Shown in pieces: positions 21,095-28,973 of a stretch of 39,330 nucleotides of DNA; within the stretch, counting starts at the first letter, position 1, and every line of letters starts with the position of its first letter. The DNA is from a virus. The notes under the pieces are model-generated. The model ran no database searches. It saw nothing but the letters and a program-made list of their open reading frames with translations, and was not told the origin of the DNA. The position numbers and the translations under genes were made by a program. Location of the stretch: positions 1 through 39,330 of IMG/VR virus record IMGVR_UViG_3300009158_000094, one strand, 5' to 3'.

Positions 21095-22111
21095 ATGTCT
21101 GATCCGGTCGAAACTGGGACTACTCTCAGGGACACTATCGAAGCAAGTTTTGATGCTGCCGAGAATGGCACATTAGAGCCTGTTGTTGAGACTTCTAGAC
21201 CTGTCGAAGACAGGATAAGGGAAGAGAATGGACGTTTCGCTCAAAAGGCAGAGACAGCAGAAGCTGTTATTCCAGAATCTCAACAAGAGAAAAACGACCT
21301 TCAACGACCTACGACTTGGAAAAAAGACTATCTCCCTATATGGGATAAACTGGCTACTGGTCAGCCTCTACTACCAGATGAGGCGCGGAAACTAGCCCAG
21401 TACAGTAATCAGCGTGAAAAAGAATACGCATCAGGCGTATCAACTTACAGAGCAGAGGCGGAAAATGCGCGTACTTTACAAGAAGCTATTGCGCCATTTA
21501 TACCGAATCTGCAGAAGGCTAACCTTGATCCAAAGACTTGGATCACGAACTTAGGCAGGGCGCACGAAGTATTAGCGTTGGGGTCAGCAGAGCAGAAACT
21601 GCAGGCGTTTCACAAACTCGCTCAAGACTACGGTATTCCGCTTGCTGCGGTAGCCGGTCAAGCTCAAGGGGGAGTTCCGCCGATAGTGACTCAACTCATG
21701 CAACAGATCAACGCTCTACAAGGGCAAGTATCTACTGTGTCTTCATGGCGTGAGCAGCAAGAAACGCAGAAGATTCAAGATACAATTACGCAGTTTAGTT
21801 CAGATACACAGAAGCATCCTCATTTTGAGGCGGTCAAAGCGACGATGGCTCAATTACTTGAGTCTGGTTTAGCCAAAGACCTTGAAGAAGCCTACACGAA
21901 AGCAATCAGGTTCAACGATGATATCTGGGATCAAGAGCGTCAAGCTCAGTCTTCGACCATCGCTAAATCTACTGCAGTCGCAAAGGCAAAAGCTGCTGCT
22001 GTTAGTGTTAAGTCCTCAAGTCCTACAGGACAGACTACCGGAAGTGGCACAAAGGATAGGCGGGCGATACTCAGCGAACAATTAGACGCTGCGTTCTCTG
22101 GCCGGGTTTAA
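21095..22111 (+). CDS. Capsid scaffolding protein
   Basis: A 338-residue acidic, helical protein directly before the capsid gene, the normal place for scaffold. It is rich in Glu/Gln/Ala with a disordered acidic N-terminus (MSDPVETGTTLRDTIEASFD) and coiled-coil stretches (QLMQQINALQGQVSTVSSWR). The block RPTTWKKDYLPIWDKLATGQ is typical of this phage scaffold group. The C-terminal tail is basic and Ser-rich (KAKAAAVSVKSSSPTGQTTG), as expected for coat binding. It has AGGAGA upstream. It directs procapsid assembly and leaves before or during packaging. Confidence 0.75.
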   Translation: MSDPVETGTTLRDTIEASFDAAENGTLEPVVETSRPVEDRIREENGRFAQKAETAEAVIPESQQEKNDLQRPTTWKKDYLPIWDKLATGQPLLPDEARKLAQYSNQREKEYASGVSTYRAEAENARTLQEAIAPFIPNLQKANLDPKTWITNLGRAHEVLALGSAEQKLQAFHKLAQDYGIPLAAVAGQAQGGVPPIVTQLMQQINALQGQVSTVSSWREQQETQKIQDTITQFSSDTQKHPHFEAVKATMAQLLESGLAKDLEEAYTKAIRFNDDIWDQERQAQSSTIAKSTAVAKAKAAAVSVKSSSPTGQTTGSGTKDRRAILSEQLDAAFSGRV

Positions 22112-22133
22112 TCAGACTCTAGGAGAAACAATC

Positions 22134-22172
22134 ATGGCATTTGCCAACTCTAGCATCACGGATATCATCGCT
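22134..22172 (+). CDS. Major capsid protein, exon 1
   Basis: Encodes MAFANSSITDIIA, the conserved start of this capsid family, after AGGAGAAAC. The next codon in the DNA is TGA (22173-22175), so without splicing only a 13-residue peptide would be made. The last base of the exon is T, as group I 5' splice sites require, and CATCGCT (22166-22172) pairs with GGCGATG at 22765-22771 to form P1. Joined to exon 2 it gives MAFANSSITDIIA-TTIQSR. Confidence 0.88.
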
Positions 22173-22740
22173 TGACTGAATATGCTGCTAAATATGTCTC
22201 TGTTATCCGGCAATGCTTTTTACGGTTCTCTTCAGCAGGAATACACTGAAGATTCCAAGGAACGTGTAACCCGGAAACCGGACGACCATCTATTAAGCCT
22301 TTCAGCGGAATAATGTGATCAACGTGAAACTCTTTCGGACAACTAGCGTAAATAGCAAGAATATCGTCGAGGTTAACCCACGGCGGAGTTCTTCCTTTAA
22401 CGTCTTTACGCCGATAGAACTTTCTAGCGGAACAGGATGGGTCGGTAGCCCAAACAAGCCGTCTAGTAGCGTTAAGTTCATCTTTCCGAAGATCGTACCG
22501 TTTCTTCTTAAGTTCTTGCCTTCTGGCAACGTAAGCAGGATTAGTAGCCTCTTGCTTTCTACGCCAAGCGTTTTGATACTCAGCGTACTTCCCAAAGTAT
22601 TTGGGCGCACGTTTAATCAAATCTGCTTTAGTACAGGTTTTGCACTTATGAGAAACAGTATTGCCCTTTTTGTAGTATTCGGAACGTGGGGTATCAATCC
22701 CGCAACCGGGGCAAATCTTAGTAATGAATGGTTGTCTCAT
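22165..22740 (-). CDS. Antisense HNH homing endonuclease in group I intron
   Basis: A 191-residue protein from the ATG at 22740 (MRQPFITKICPGCGIDTPRS). A zinc ribbon with Cys10, Cys13, Cys33 and Cys36 is followed by a long basic helical linker (ARRQELKKKRYDLRKDELNA) and an HNH motif: FHVDHIIPL with Asp141-His142, WNLQ with Asn163, and EENRKK with Asn172. It probably cuts intronless capsid genes and so spreads the intron. A longer frame to 22821 adds a Phe/Tyr-rich stretch that runs upstream of the promoter and is not used. The stop codon (22167-22165) and the last sense codon (22170-22168) lie in capsid exon 1, and the preceding AAG codon spans the 5' splice junction. Transcription opposes capsid expression. 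Confidence 0.88.
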   Translation of the reverse strand: MRQPFITKICPGCGIDTPRSEYYKKGNTVSHKCKTCTKADLIKRAPKYFGKYAEYQNAWRRKQEATNPAYVARRQELKKKRYDLRKDELNATRRLVWATDPSCSARKFYRRKDVKGRTPPWVNLDDILAIYASCPKEFHVDHIIPLKGLIDGRPVSGLHVPWNLQCIPAEENRKKHCRITETYLAAYSVKR

Positions 22741-22992
22741 AGAGATATTATAGCACAACAAATAGGCGATGTAAAACAGGATGAAAACGGTGAAACCCCA
22801 GAACGGGCAATACCGTGCCAAGCCTCAGCACCTAAAAGGGTTGAGGAAGGTGTAACGACTAGGTTCCGAGCGAAAGCGGTAATGAACCCACGAGCGTCCT
22901 GCCCTACTAATCTAGTAGGTGATGAGATAGTCTACTCTGTATGGGAACATACAGGAGCCTCGGATAAAGAGCCGGGGACGAAAATATATAGG
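22173..22992 (+). other. Group I self-splicing intron (820 nt) in capsid gene
   Basis: Begins after T22172 and ends with G22992 (omega-G). P1: exon CATCGCT (22166-22172) with guide GGCGATG (22765-22771), seven pairs including the required U-G at the splice site. Core downstream of the guide: a hairpin at 22823-22846 (CCTCA/TGAGG), P7 GACTA (22857-22861) with TAGTC (22928-22932), P8 CCTACTA/TAGTAGG (22903-22919), and a P9 hairpin CTGTATG-GGAA-CATACAG (22937-22954). The R- and S-like sequences GTAACGACTA and GATGAGATAGTC are typical of group I introns. The HNH gene lies on the opposite strand in the P1 loop. Removal restores a 331-residue capsid protein in frame. Confidence 0.88.
22747..22775 (-). 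promoter_or_regulatory. Promoter of antisense HNH gene, around the intron guide
   Basis: Minus strand: -35 TTTACA (22775-22770; 5 of 6 consensus), 17-base spacer, -10 TATAAT (22752-22747; perfect). The predicted start is at about 22740, the A of the ATG, and there is no ribosome binding site, so a leaderless message is likely. The spacer contains almost the entire P1 guide sequence (22765-22771) of the intron on the other strand. Confidence 0.65.
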
Positions 22993-23949
22993 ACAACGAT
23001 TCAATCACGGTCTGGCGAACTTGCAGACAACTTGACTAACAATAACGCGCTCTTGAAGAAGCTGAAATCCAAGGGCAACGTGCGTCCGTTCAGCGGTGGT
23101 AATGTGATTTTGGAAGAAATCATGTACAACGACACCGCTACGAACAACGCTAACAGCTATTCTGGCTACGAACTGATTAACATCAGCCCGGACAGCCCGA
23201 TCAGTGCTGCTCAGTTTTCGATCACCCAGTACGCCGATGCCGTTACCATGTCGGGTCTGGAAGGTCTGCAGAACAGCGGTAAAGAGCAAATCATCGACCT
23301 GCTTGATGGTCGTATGAAGGTTTCGGAAGCTCGCCTTCTGAACCGTATCGCTGGCGACATCTACCTTGACGGTACTGGCAACGGTGGCAAGAATATCACT
23401 GGTCTGGCTGCGGCTGTGCCTGATGTTCCGACAACGGGTACTTACGGTGGTATTGACCGCGCTACTTGGAGCTTCTGGCAGTCGAAGAAGTATTCTGGCG
23501 TGACGAACGGCGGCGCTGCTGTGTCTGCTGCGAACATTCAGCAGTACATGACCGCTCTGGCGATTCAACTGGTTCGCGGTACGGACAAGGCTGACCTCAT
23601 CGTTGCTGACAATACCTACTACGGTCTGTATGTCAACAGCCTTCAAGCTATTCAACGTATCTCCAGTGACTCCGAAGCGGCTGCTGGCTTCGCTTCGCTG
23701 AAGTTCTACGGTGGTGGTACGGCTGCTGATGTCGTTCTGGACGGTGGTGTCGGTTCTAACGCGACTGCTGCTCACATGTGGTTCTTGAACACGAACTACA
23801 TCTTCTTCCGCCCGCACAAAGATCGCAATTTCGTGCCGATTGGTGGTGAGCGTCAAGCCGTAAACCAAGACGCGATTGTCAAGCTGTACGGGTGGGCAGG
23901 TAATCTTACTACGTCCAATTCTTTCCTCCAGGGTGTGTTGATTGCCTAA
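22993..23949 (+). CDS. Major capsid protein, exon 2
   Basis: Encodes 318 residues starting TTIQSRSGELADNLTNNNAL, which continues the exon 1 sequence without a gap. Recognisable capsid blocks of this phage family are SGLEGLQNSGKEQIIDLLDG, IYLDGTGNGGKNITGLAAAV, YGGIDRATWSFWQSKKYSGV, DLIVADNTYY and the ending NSFLQGVLIA. The spliced protein has 331 residues, a normal length for an HK97-fold-type major coat protein. Codon use is G/C-richer than in the intron. An open frame runs from the intron (22315) into this exon, but its intron part is a mirror of the HNH gene and not capsid sequence. Confidence 0.9.
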   Translation, partial: TTIQSRSGELADNLTNNNALLKKLKSKGNVRPFSGGNVILEEIMYNDTATNNANSYSGYELINISPDSPISAAQFSITQYADAVTMSGLEGLQNSGKEQIIDLLDGRMKVSEARLLNRIAGDIYLDGTGNGGKNITGLAAAVPDVPTTGTYGGIDRATWSFWQSKKYSGVTNGGAAVSAANIQQYMTALAIQLVRGTDKADLIVADNTYYGLYVNSLQAIQRISSDSEAAAGFASLKFYGGGTAADVVLDGGVGSNATAAHMWFLNTNYIFFRPHKDRNFVPIGGERQAVNQDAIVKLYGWAGNLTTSNSFLQGVLIA

Positions 23950-23977
23950 TCACCCCAACTTATAAAGGACAAATATC

Positions 23978-24502
23978 ATGGCTTACACTATTAACGAACC
24001 GTTCACCGGCTTGATGCCTATTGCTGCTACGGACTCTGGTGTTACTTACCCTAATGCCTCTTCTGCTGCGCCTACTGCCCCGATGAAACTCGGCATGATT
24101 GTTACCGCTAATGACCCGACTTATGGTCAAGGCGAGTTCATTCTGCTGAAGGGCGTTGCTTCGACAGTGGTCGGTTCTGTCGTTACTTACACGACTACTT
24201 CGTTCCAAACTGCTCTTGCACCGGTTGGCACGAACAAACCGCAGCCTATCGCGGTTGCAATGGCAGCGACTACAGCATCGTTGTGGGGCTGGTATCAGAT
24301 CAGTGGTCTGGCAGTTGCTGCCAAGACTTCAGGTCTGGCTCTGGCTTCTGGCGCTGCTGTCGGCATTCTGACGGTTGGCAAGATCGCAGCGACGGGTACT
24401 GGCAAAGAAGTTGAAGGCGCTCTGACGAACGCTAAAGCGACTACGCCTACGACCGTGACGCTGATTATCAGCCGGCCCAAGATGCAGGGACGTATCACCT
24501 AA
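23978..24502 (+). CDS. Putative head decoration protein, 174 aa
   Basis: Immediately follows the capsid gene with AAAGGAC as ribosome binding site. Ala/Thr/Val/Gly-rich, MAYTINEPFTGLMPIAATDS, with a predicted small beta barrel (GEFILLKGVASTVVGSVVTY, then GWYQISGLAVAAKTSGLALA). Position after the coat gene and composition fit the capsid-cementing proteins of the DUF2190 or gpD-like type. No exact family match can be claimed. Confidence 0.65.
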   Translation: MAYTINEPFTGLMPIAATDSGVTYPNASSAAPTAPMKLGMIVTANDPTYGQGEFILLKGVASTVVGSVVTYTTTSFQTALAPVGTNKPQPIAVAMAATTASLWGWYQISGLAVAAKTSGLALASGAAVGILTVGKIAATGTGKEVEGALTNAKATTPTTVTLIISRPKMQGRIT

Positions 24503-24504
24503 GC

Positions 24505-25869
24505 ATGGATTTAATGGAAACTGAGTTAGTACATCAGAACGAGGGGGCTACTCAGCCCCTTCGTATTTCCATGTATGTCACCTGTAACACGCCGGACGAG
24601 AAGATTCTGGAGAATATCCAAATAAACTCTAAAGGGCGCAAAGGGTGGCAAAAGATAGAAGCAGCACATGATAGGATTGCTTTTATTTGCGGTTCTGGCC
24701 CTAGTCTGAAGGATACCCTCCCAGAAATACGGGACGCATATGACTTCAATGATAAAGTTGATATTTTTGGTTTAAATGGTGCGGCAAAGTTTTTAGGCGA
24801 AAATTGTGTGACACCTGAGTATCAAGTCATTCTTGATGCTAGACCTAAGAATGTCGACTTAATAGCCCACGCAAATAATTACCTGTTTGCTTCTCAGGTT
24901 GATCCTACGCTATTCCAAATAGTGCCTGATGCCAAACTGTGGCACTCGACTCATGGGGATATCGCACCTGAGTTTCCAGACTACGACGATGACTACTGTT
25001 TCGTAGGTGGATCAATCTCGGTAGGCAACGCTGCGATGGTCTTAGCCTATGTAATGGGCTATCGAACGATGCACTTGTATGGATATGACTCCTCGCACAG
25101 AGGCGATGCTGGACACGCTTTTAGACAGTCGATGAACGACGGTGATCCTTGTACCATTATAGACTTCAGGAACAAGGAATATCTGTGTAGTTTGACGATG
25201 AGACTACAAGCACAGTATTTCCCTGCTAAGGCTAAAGCTCTTGAACTGAACGGCTGTAATATTATTGTTCATGGCGATGGGTTGCTCCCAGACATGTGGA
25301 ATGCTCCGCCACTGCCAGAGCAAGAGAAGTATGAAGAAGTCTGGAAGAACAAGAAGTATGGTTTTGTCTCTCCCGGAGAGCGTCAAGTCAATAACTTCTT
25401 GGAGATCGTTAAACCGAAACCGCTTTCAAGGATTGCAGACTTTGGCTGTGGCTGCGGTAGAGGCGGGTTGGGAATCTACAAAAAGACGAAGCTACATACG
25501 ACTTTGATCGACTTTGTAGAGAATAGCCGCGATGAAGAAGCTAAACAGCTAGAGTTCATCAAGGCAAACCTTAGTGGTGATCATCTTCCGCTCTATGTTA
25601 CGCATGGCTTCTGCTGTGACGTGATGGAGCATATTCCGACAGACTTGGTAGGCAAGACAATCACCAACATCATGGGTGCTTGTGTCGACTGCTACTTCAA
25701 TATTTCGACTGTTGATGACTTTGTTTTTGGTAGTTTGATTGGCGAAACTCTCCATCTGACTGTTAGACCGGCAGAATGGTGGATCGAAGAGTTTCAAAAA
25801 CTTGGCTACATCGTCAAGTGGAGTAAAACTTGGGATGTTGCTGTTTCTTTGTATGTCGTTAAATCCTAA
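24505..25869 (+). CDS. DUF115/Maf-like domain fused to SAM-dependent methyltransferase
   Basis: A 454-residue two-domain enzyme. The N-terminal half (about 50-290) has AFICGSGPSLKDTLPEI near 60-75, DIFGLNGAAKFL and YQVILDARP, then FVGGSISVGNAAMVLAYVMG: the pattern of DUF115 proteins (Maf-type motility accessory factors, MptE-like), which act in sugar or nucleotide chemistry of surface structures. The C-terminal half has ADFGCGCGRGGLGIYK near 311-325, an SAM-binding glycine loop, and FCCDVMEHIPTDLVGKTI, the post-loop II sequence typical of class I methyltransferases. The gene lies within the head cluster. It may modify a virion protein or a host surface sugar. The ribosome binding site is weak, and a second ATG three codons on is possible. 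Confidence 0.75.
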   Translation: MDLMETELVHQNEGATQPLRISMYVTCNTPDEKILENIQINSKGRKGWQKIEAAHDRIAFICGSGPSLKDTLPEIRDAYDFNDKVDIFGLNGAAKFLGENCVTPEYQVILDARPKNVDLIAHANNYLFASQVDPTLFQIVPDAKLWHSTHGDIAPEFPDYDDDYCFVGGSISVGNAAMVLAYVMGYRTMHLYGYDSSHRGDAGHAFRQSMNDGDPCTIIDFRNKEYLCSLTMRLQAQYFPAKAKALELNGCNIIVHGDGLLPDMWNAPPLPEQEKYEEVWKNKKYGFVSPGERQVNNFLEIVKPKPLSRIADFGCGCGRGGLGIYKKTKLHTTLIDFVENSRDEEAKQLEFIKANLSGDHLPLYVTHGFCCDVMEHIPTDLVGKTITNIMGACVDCYFNISTVDDFVFGSLIGETLHLTVRPAEWWIEEFQKLGYIVKWSKTWDVAVSLYVVKS

Positions 25870-25887
25870 ACACTTGGGAGCAACAAA

Positions 25888-26523
25888 ATGGCTATTGAAT
25901 CAGATGAAAAAGGTGCAGACTCCAGACTAGCAGTGCAGTTCTATACTCGGCCTGTTCAGAACGAGTTCGAGACACAACGACAAGGGCGTCCAATCTTCTT
26001 GGACTGCGACTTCGTTAAAATCTTTGTTCCAGGCGATAGCCTCTCGGTTATTGACCAGCCTGTGAGAGAAGATCACAAAACCCGCTTCCCTATTCAGTGG
26101 GCGCACTACCAGAATAAACACGGCGGCGACTCGAAAGAGATTGGTACTCCCCTGAGCCAGTGGGCGCTGCTGACGCCTTCTCAGGTAGAGGAACTTCGTG
26201 CGTTGAAGTTCTATACTGTAGAAAATGTGGCAAACGCAGCAGATATCGCTCTCCAGCGGATAAATATGATCGCTGGCATGAGTCCGTATGCTTTTAGAGA
26301 CAGGGCAGTCAGGTTTTTGAAGTCTGCCACTGAAGAATCACTTGCAAATGCTGATAATGAGCGTATAAAGGCACTTGAGGCCGAAAACGCTAGTATGAAG
26401 GAGAAGTTGGACTCCATCCTAGCGAATATGCAAACTACTGAGCATAGTAAGCCTGGGCGTAAAAAACGGACTCGTATTGAGCCGGAAGCCCAGACCACTA
26501 ATGACTTAGCGGAAAGCATATAA
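25888..26523 (+). CDS. Conserved head-module protein with coiled-coil tail, 211 aa
   Basis: MAIESDEKGADSRLAVQFYT, then FLDCDFVKIFVPGDSLSVID and FPIQWAHYQNKHG, a block shared by many podovirus-like genomes in this position. LSQWALLTPSQVEELRALKF is a helical segment typical of that family. Residues about 150-190 form a short coiled coil (ERIKALEAENASMKEKLDSI), and the tail is basic (GRKKRTR). Role unknown; it lies between capsid and adaptor genes. Confidence 0.7.
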   Translation: MAIESDEKGADSRLAVQFYTRPVQNEFETQRQGRPIFLDCDFVKIFVPGDSLSVIDQPVREDHKTRFPIQWAHYQNKHGGDSKEIGTPLSQWALLTPSQVEELRALKFYTVENVANAADIALQRINMIAGMSPYAFRDRAVRFLKSATEESLANADNERIKALEAENASMKEKLDSILANMQTTEHSKPGRKKRTRIEPEAQTTNDLAESI

Positions 26524-27420
26524 ATGAGTCTACTCACAATCATTCAGCAAGCAACGGCGGAGATGGGGTTGGCAGTGCCAACCATCGTAGTTGGAAACTC
26601 AGATGCCGACACCATCCAACAACTCGCTTTACTGAATGCTTGTGGGTACGAACTTTACCGCCAGTACCCTTGGGAAGCACTCAATAAAGAGTATCGCTTC
26701 ACCGTCCAGTACATAACGACCACCGGAACGACAGTAGCAAACTCTGCCGTTGTTACGGCCATTGCGAATACTACGGGTTTAGATTCGACCTATAGCGTAG
26801 TCGGAACAGGTATCAATACCGATACCTATGTCTTGACGCTCGACTCACCTACGCAGGTGACGATGAGTCAAGCAGCTTCAGCAAGCGGTACGGTAACGCT
26901 GAACTTCTGTAAAACCAAGTATTCGATGCCGTCTGATTATGCCCAAATCACCGATAGGACGATGTGGGATAAGTCGAAGCATTGGGAGATGCTTGGTCCT
27001 GAGACTGCTCAACAATGGCAGTGGCTGAAGTCTGGATATATATCAACCGGCCCCCGAATCAGGTTCAGGATCATGGGTGGGTACTTCCAGATATGGCCCG
27101 CTATTACGACTGCCGAATACCTTGGTTTTGAGTATCTGAGCAACGCTTGGGCGTCATCTTTTAGTGGTACGCCACAGACTTCTTTCTTGGCAGATACTGA
27201 TACGACGATATTCCCTGATAGGCTTTTGGTTCTAGGGTTGAAGAAGAAATACTTCGAGATTAAAGGCTTCGACGCAACAGCATTTACTAGAGACTACCAA
27301 GGCGAACTCAGTATCTGTAAAGCCAACGATTCGGGAAGCAAGACGCTTAGTATGAATCCAAAGCTCTCTAGTGTTCTCATAACCTGGGACAACATCCCGG
27401 ACTCCGGATATGGCACATAA
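26524..27420 (+). CDS. Head-tail adaptor (tubular A / P22 gp4-like)
   Basis: A 298-residue protein whose start, MSLLTIIQQATAEMGLAVPT followed by LLNACGYELYRQYPWEALNK, is the conserved helical start of phage adaptor proteins of the gp4/tubular-A group. An immunoglobulin-like insertion follows (VVTAIANTTGLDSTYSVVGT, residues about 75-125), then YSMPSDYAQITDRTMWD, a classical adaptor segment. It binds the portal bottom and forms the upper tail tube. It starts directly after the upstream stop and overlaps the next gene as TAATG. Confidence 0.8.
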   Translation: MSLLTIIQQATAEMGLAVPTIVVGNSDADTIQQLALLNACGYELYRQYPWEALNKEYRFTVQYITTTGTTVANSAVVTAIANTTGLDSTYSVVGTGINTDTYVLTLDSPTQVTMSQAASASGTVTLNFCKTKYSMPSDYAQITDRTMWDKSKHWEMLGPETAQQWQWLKSGYISTGPRIRFRIMGGYFQIWPAITTAEYLGFEYLSNAWASSFSGTPQTSFLADTDTTIFPDRLLVLGLKKKYFEIKGFDATAFTRDYQGELSICKANDSGSKTLSMNPKLSSVLITWDNIPDSGYGT

Positions 27421-28973
27421 TGCTGGCCCAAGCTAGGCGCCCTGTTGTTCAGCGACCAAGAGCGACTTCTGCTTCGCTTCCTGCGCCTATCGGCGGCTGG
27501 AACGCAAGGGACGCACTAGGCGACATGGCAGCAACAGATGCAGTTTATCTGACCAACTGGTTTCATGGCACTACGGACGTAATGGTTCGCGGGGGGCATA
27601 CGCATTGGGCTACAGGACTTCCTGACCAAGTTGAATCTCTTCTCGTCTATGCTGGTGGAGCATCTAATAAGCTCTTTGCAGCATCAGGATCAGGAATCTA
27701 TGACGTAACCGCGGGTGGTGCAGTTGGAGCAGCAGCAGTCTCCTCGCTTACTAACGTCCGTATTCAGTACCAGAATGTCTCTACGGCTGGTGGAGACTTC
27801 ATGCTCTGTGTTAACGGAGCAAATAAACTCAGAGGGTACAACGGCTCGACTTGGTGGGTGGATGGTGACGGCGCTCACGACATCACTGGATTGGATACAG
27901 CAGGGGTTATTCAGATAAATCTGTTCAAGAACAGAATATGGTTCGTACAAAACAATTCCCTGACCCCGTATTACTTGGGAACATCCTCAATCGCAGGTGC
28001 TGCCGTAGCTTTTCCGCTTCAAGGTATCGCCCAGATGGGTGGTTACGTTGTAGCGATGGGTACATGGACGATTGACGCAGGATCTGGCGTAGATGACCTT
28101 GCGGTATTTGTCACGAACAAGGGCGAGATTATCGTCTATAAAGGCACAGACCCTGCCAGCGCCTCTACATGGGCCTTGGTGGGCGTTTGGAGGCTCGGCG
28201 CACCCGTAGGTAGGCGCTGCCTATTTAAATACGCTGGTGACCTTCTGGTGATCTCTCAGGACGGGTTACTTCCACTCTCCTCCGCTCTACAGTCTTCGCG
28301 GATCAATCCAAAGGTTGCTCTGACTGACAAGATTCAGTTTGCTGTGTCGACTGCGGTGACTTCTTACGGAGATAACTTTGGGTGGCAGACATTCTACTAC
28401 CCAAAGAATAACCAACTGTATTTGAATGTCCCCGTACTGGAAGGCTCGACTCAACAGCAGTATGTGATGAATACAATTACTAAGAACTGGTGTAACTTCG
28501 AAGGATGGAACGCTAATTGTTGGGAATTGTATGAAGACCAGCCATATTTCGGTGGCGATACGTTCGTAGGGCTAGCCTATAACGGTAACTCAGACAACGG
28601 GGATAACATCGACTTTGACGGGAAACAGGCGTTTAACTACTTCGGCTCTAGGGGCTTGTTGAAGCGTTGGACGATGATGCGGCCTATTATCCAGTCGTCA
28701 GGAATTCCCTCTCTTCTGGCTAACATCAATGTCGACTTCGAAGAGGCTTTCCCTACTTCGGCTATTTCTTATACCCCACAACAATATGGGGTTTGGGATG
28801 TAAGCACATGGGATACAGCTATCTGGACAGGTGGCTTGTCGATCAGTAAAAGCTGGAAAGGCGTCAACGGAGTCGGTTATTGCGCTGCAGTACGGCTTGT
28901 GGGTAGTTCTCAAGGAATTGATACGCACTGGGTTTCTACAGACCTAGTCATGGAAAAAGGCGGGATACTATAA
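27420..28973 (+). CDS. Tail hub / DNA-stabilisation protein (P22 gp10-like)
   Basis: A 517-residue beta-propeller-like protein. LPAPIGGWNARDALGDMAAT near residue 20 and AVYLTNWFHGTTDVMVRGGH are the standard N-terminal sequence of the gp10-like/tubular-B family. Repeating Gly/aromatic strand blocks follow (DLLVISQDGLLPLSSALQSS). It closes the DNA channel beneath the adaptor and supports the tail fibre or needle. It directly follows the adaptor gene, as in P22-like and related short-tailed phages. The N-terminal ~18 residues are Arg/Pro-rich. Confidence 0.78.
   Translation: MLAQARRPVVQRPRATSASLPAPIGGWNARDALGDMAATDAVYLTNWFHGTTDVMVRGGHTHWATGLPDQVESLLVYAGGASNKLFAASGSGIYDVTAGGAVGAAAVSSLTNVRIQYQNVSTAGGDFMLCVNGANKLRGYNGSTWWVDGDGAHDITGLDTAGVIQINLFKNRIWFVQNNSLTPYYLGTSSIAGAAVAFPLQGIAQMGGYVVAMGTWTIDAGSGVDDLAVFVTNKGEIIVYKGTDPASASTWALVGVWRLGAPVGRRCLFKYAGDLLVISQDGLLPLSSALQSSRINPKVALTDKIQFAVSTAVTSYGDNFGWQTFYYPKNNQLYLNVPVLEGSTQQQYVMNTITKNWCNFEGWNANCWELYEDQPYFGGDTFVGLAYNGNSDNGDNIDFDGKQAFNYFGSRGLLKRWTMMRPIIQSSGIPSLLANINVDFEEAFPTSAISYTPQQYGVWDVSTWDTAIWTGGLSISKSWKGVNGVGYCAAVRLVGSSQGIDTHWVSTDLVMEKGGIL

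Noticed and set aside
22134-22175. Capsid gene broken by a simple nonsense mutation or a pseudogene.
   Set aside because: The TGA lies directly at a group I splice site with matching guide, P7, P8 and P9, and the gene resumes in perfect frame and family sequence.
22741-22821. Longer HNH start at 22821.
   Set aside because: It would begin upstream of the promoter and adds a hydrophobic Phe/Tyr-rich stretch that is the mirror of the intron core and guide region.
22315-23949. A 544-codon open frame on the plus strand that would give a capsid protein with a long N-terminal extension.
   Set aside because: Its first 226 codons cover the intron. Most of them are the codon-aligned mirror of the HNH gene on the other strand and the rest is intron core. 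The real capsid start is at 22134.
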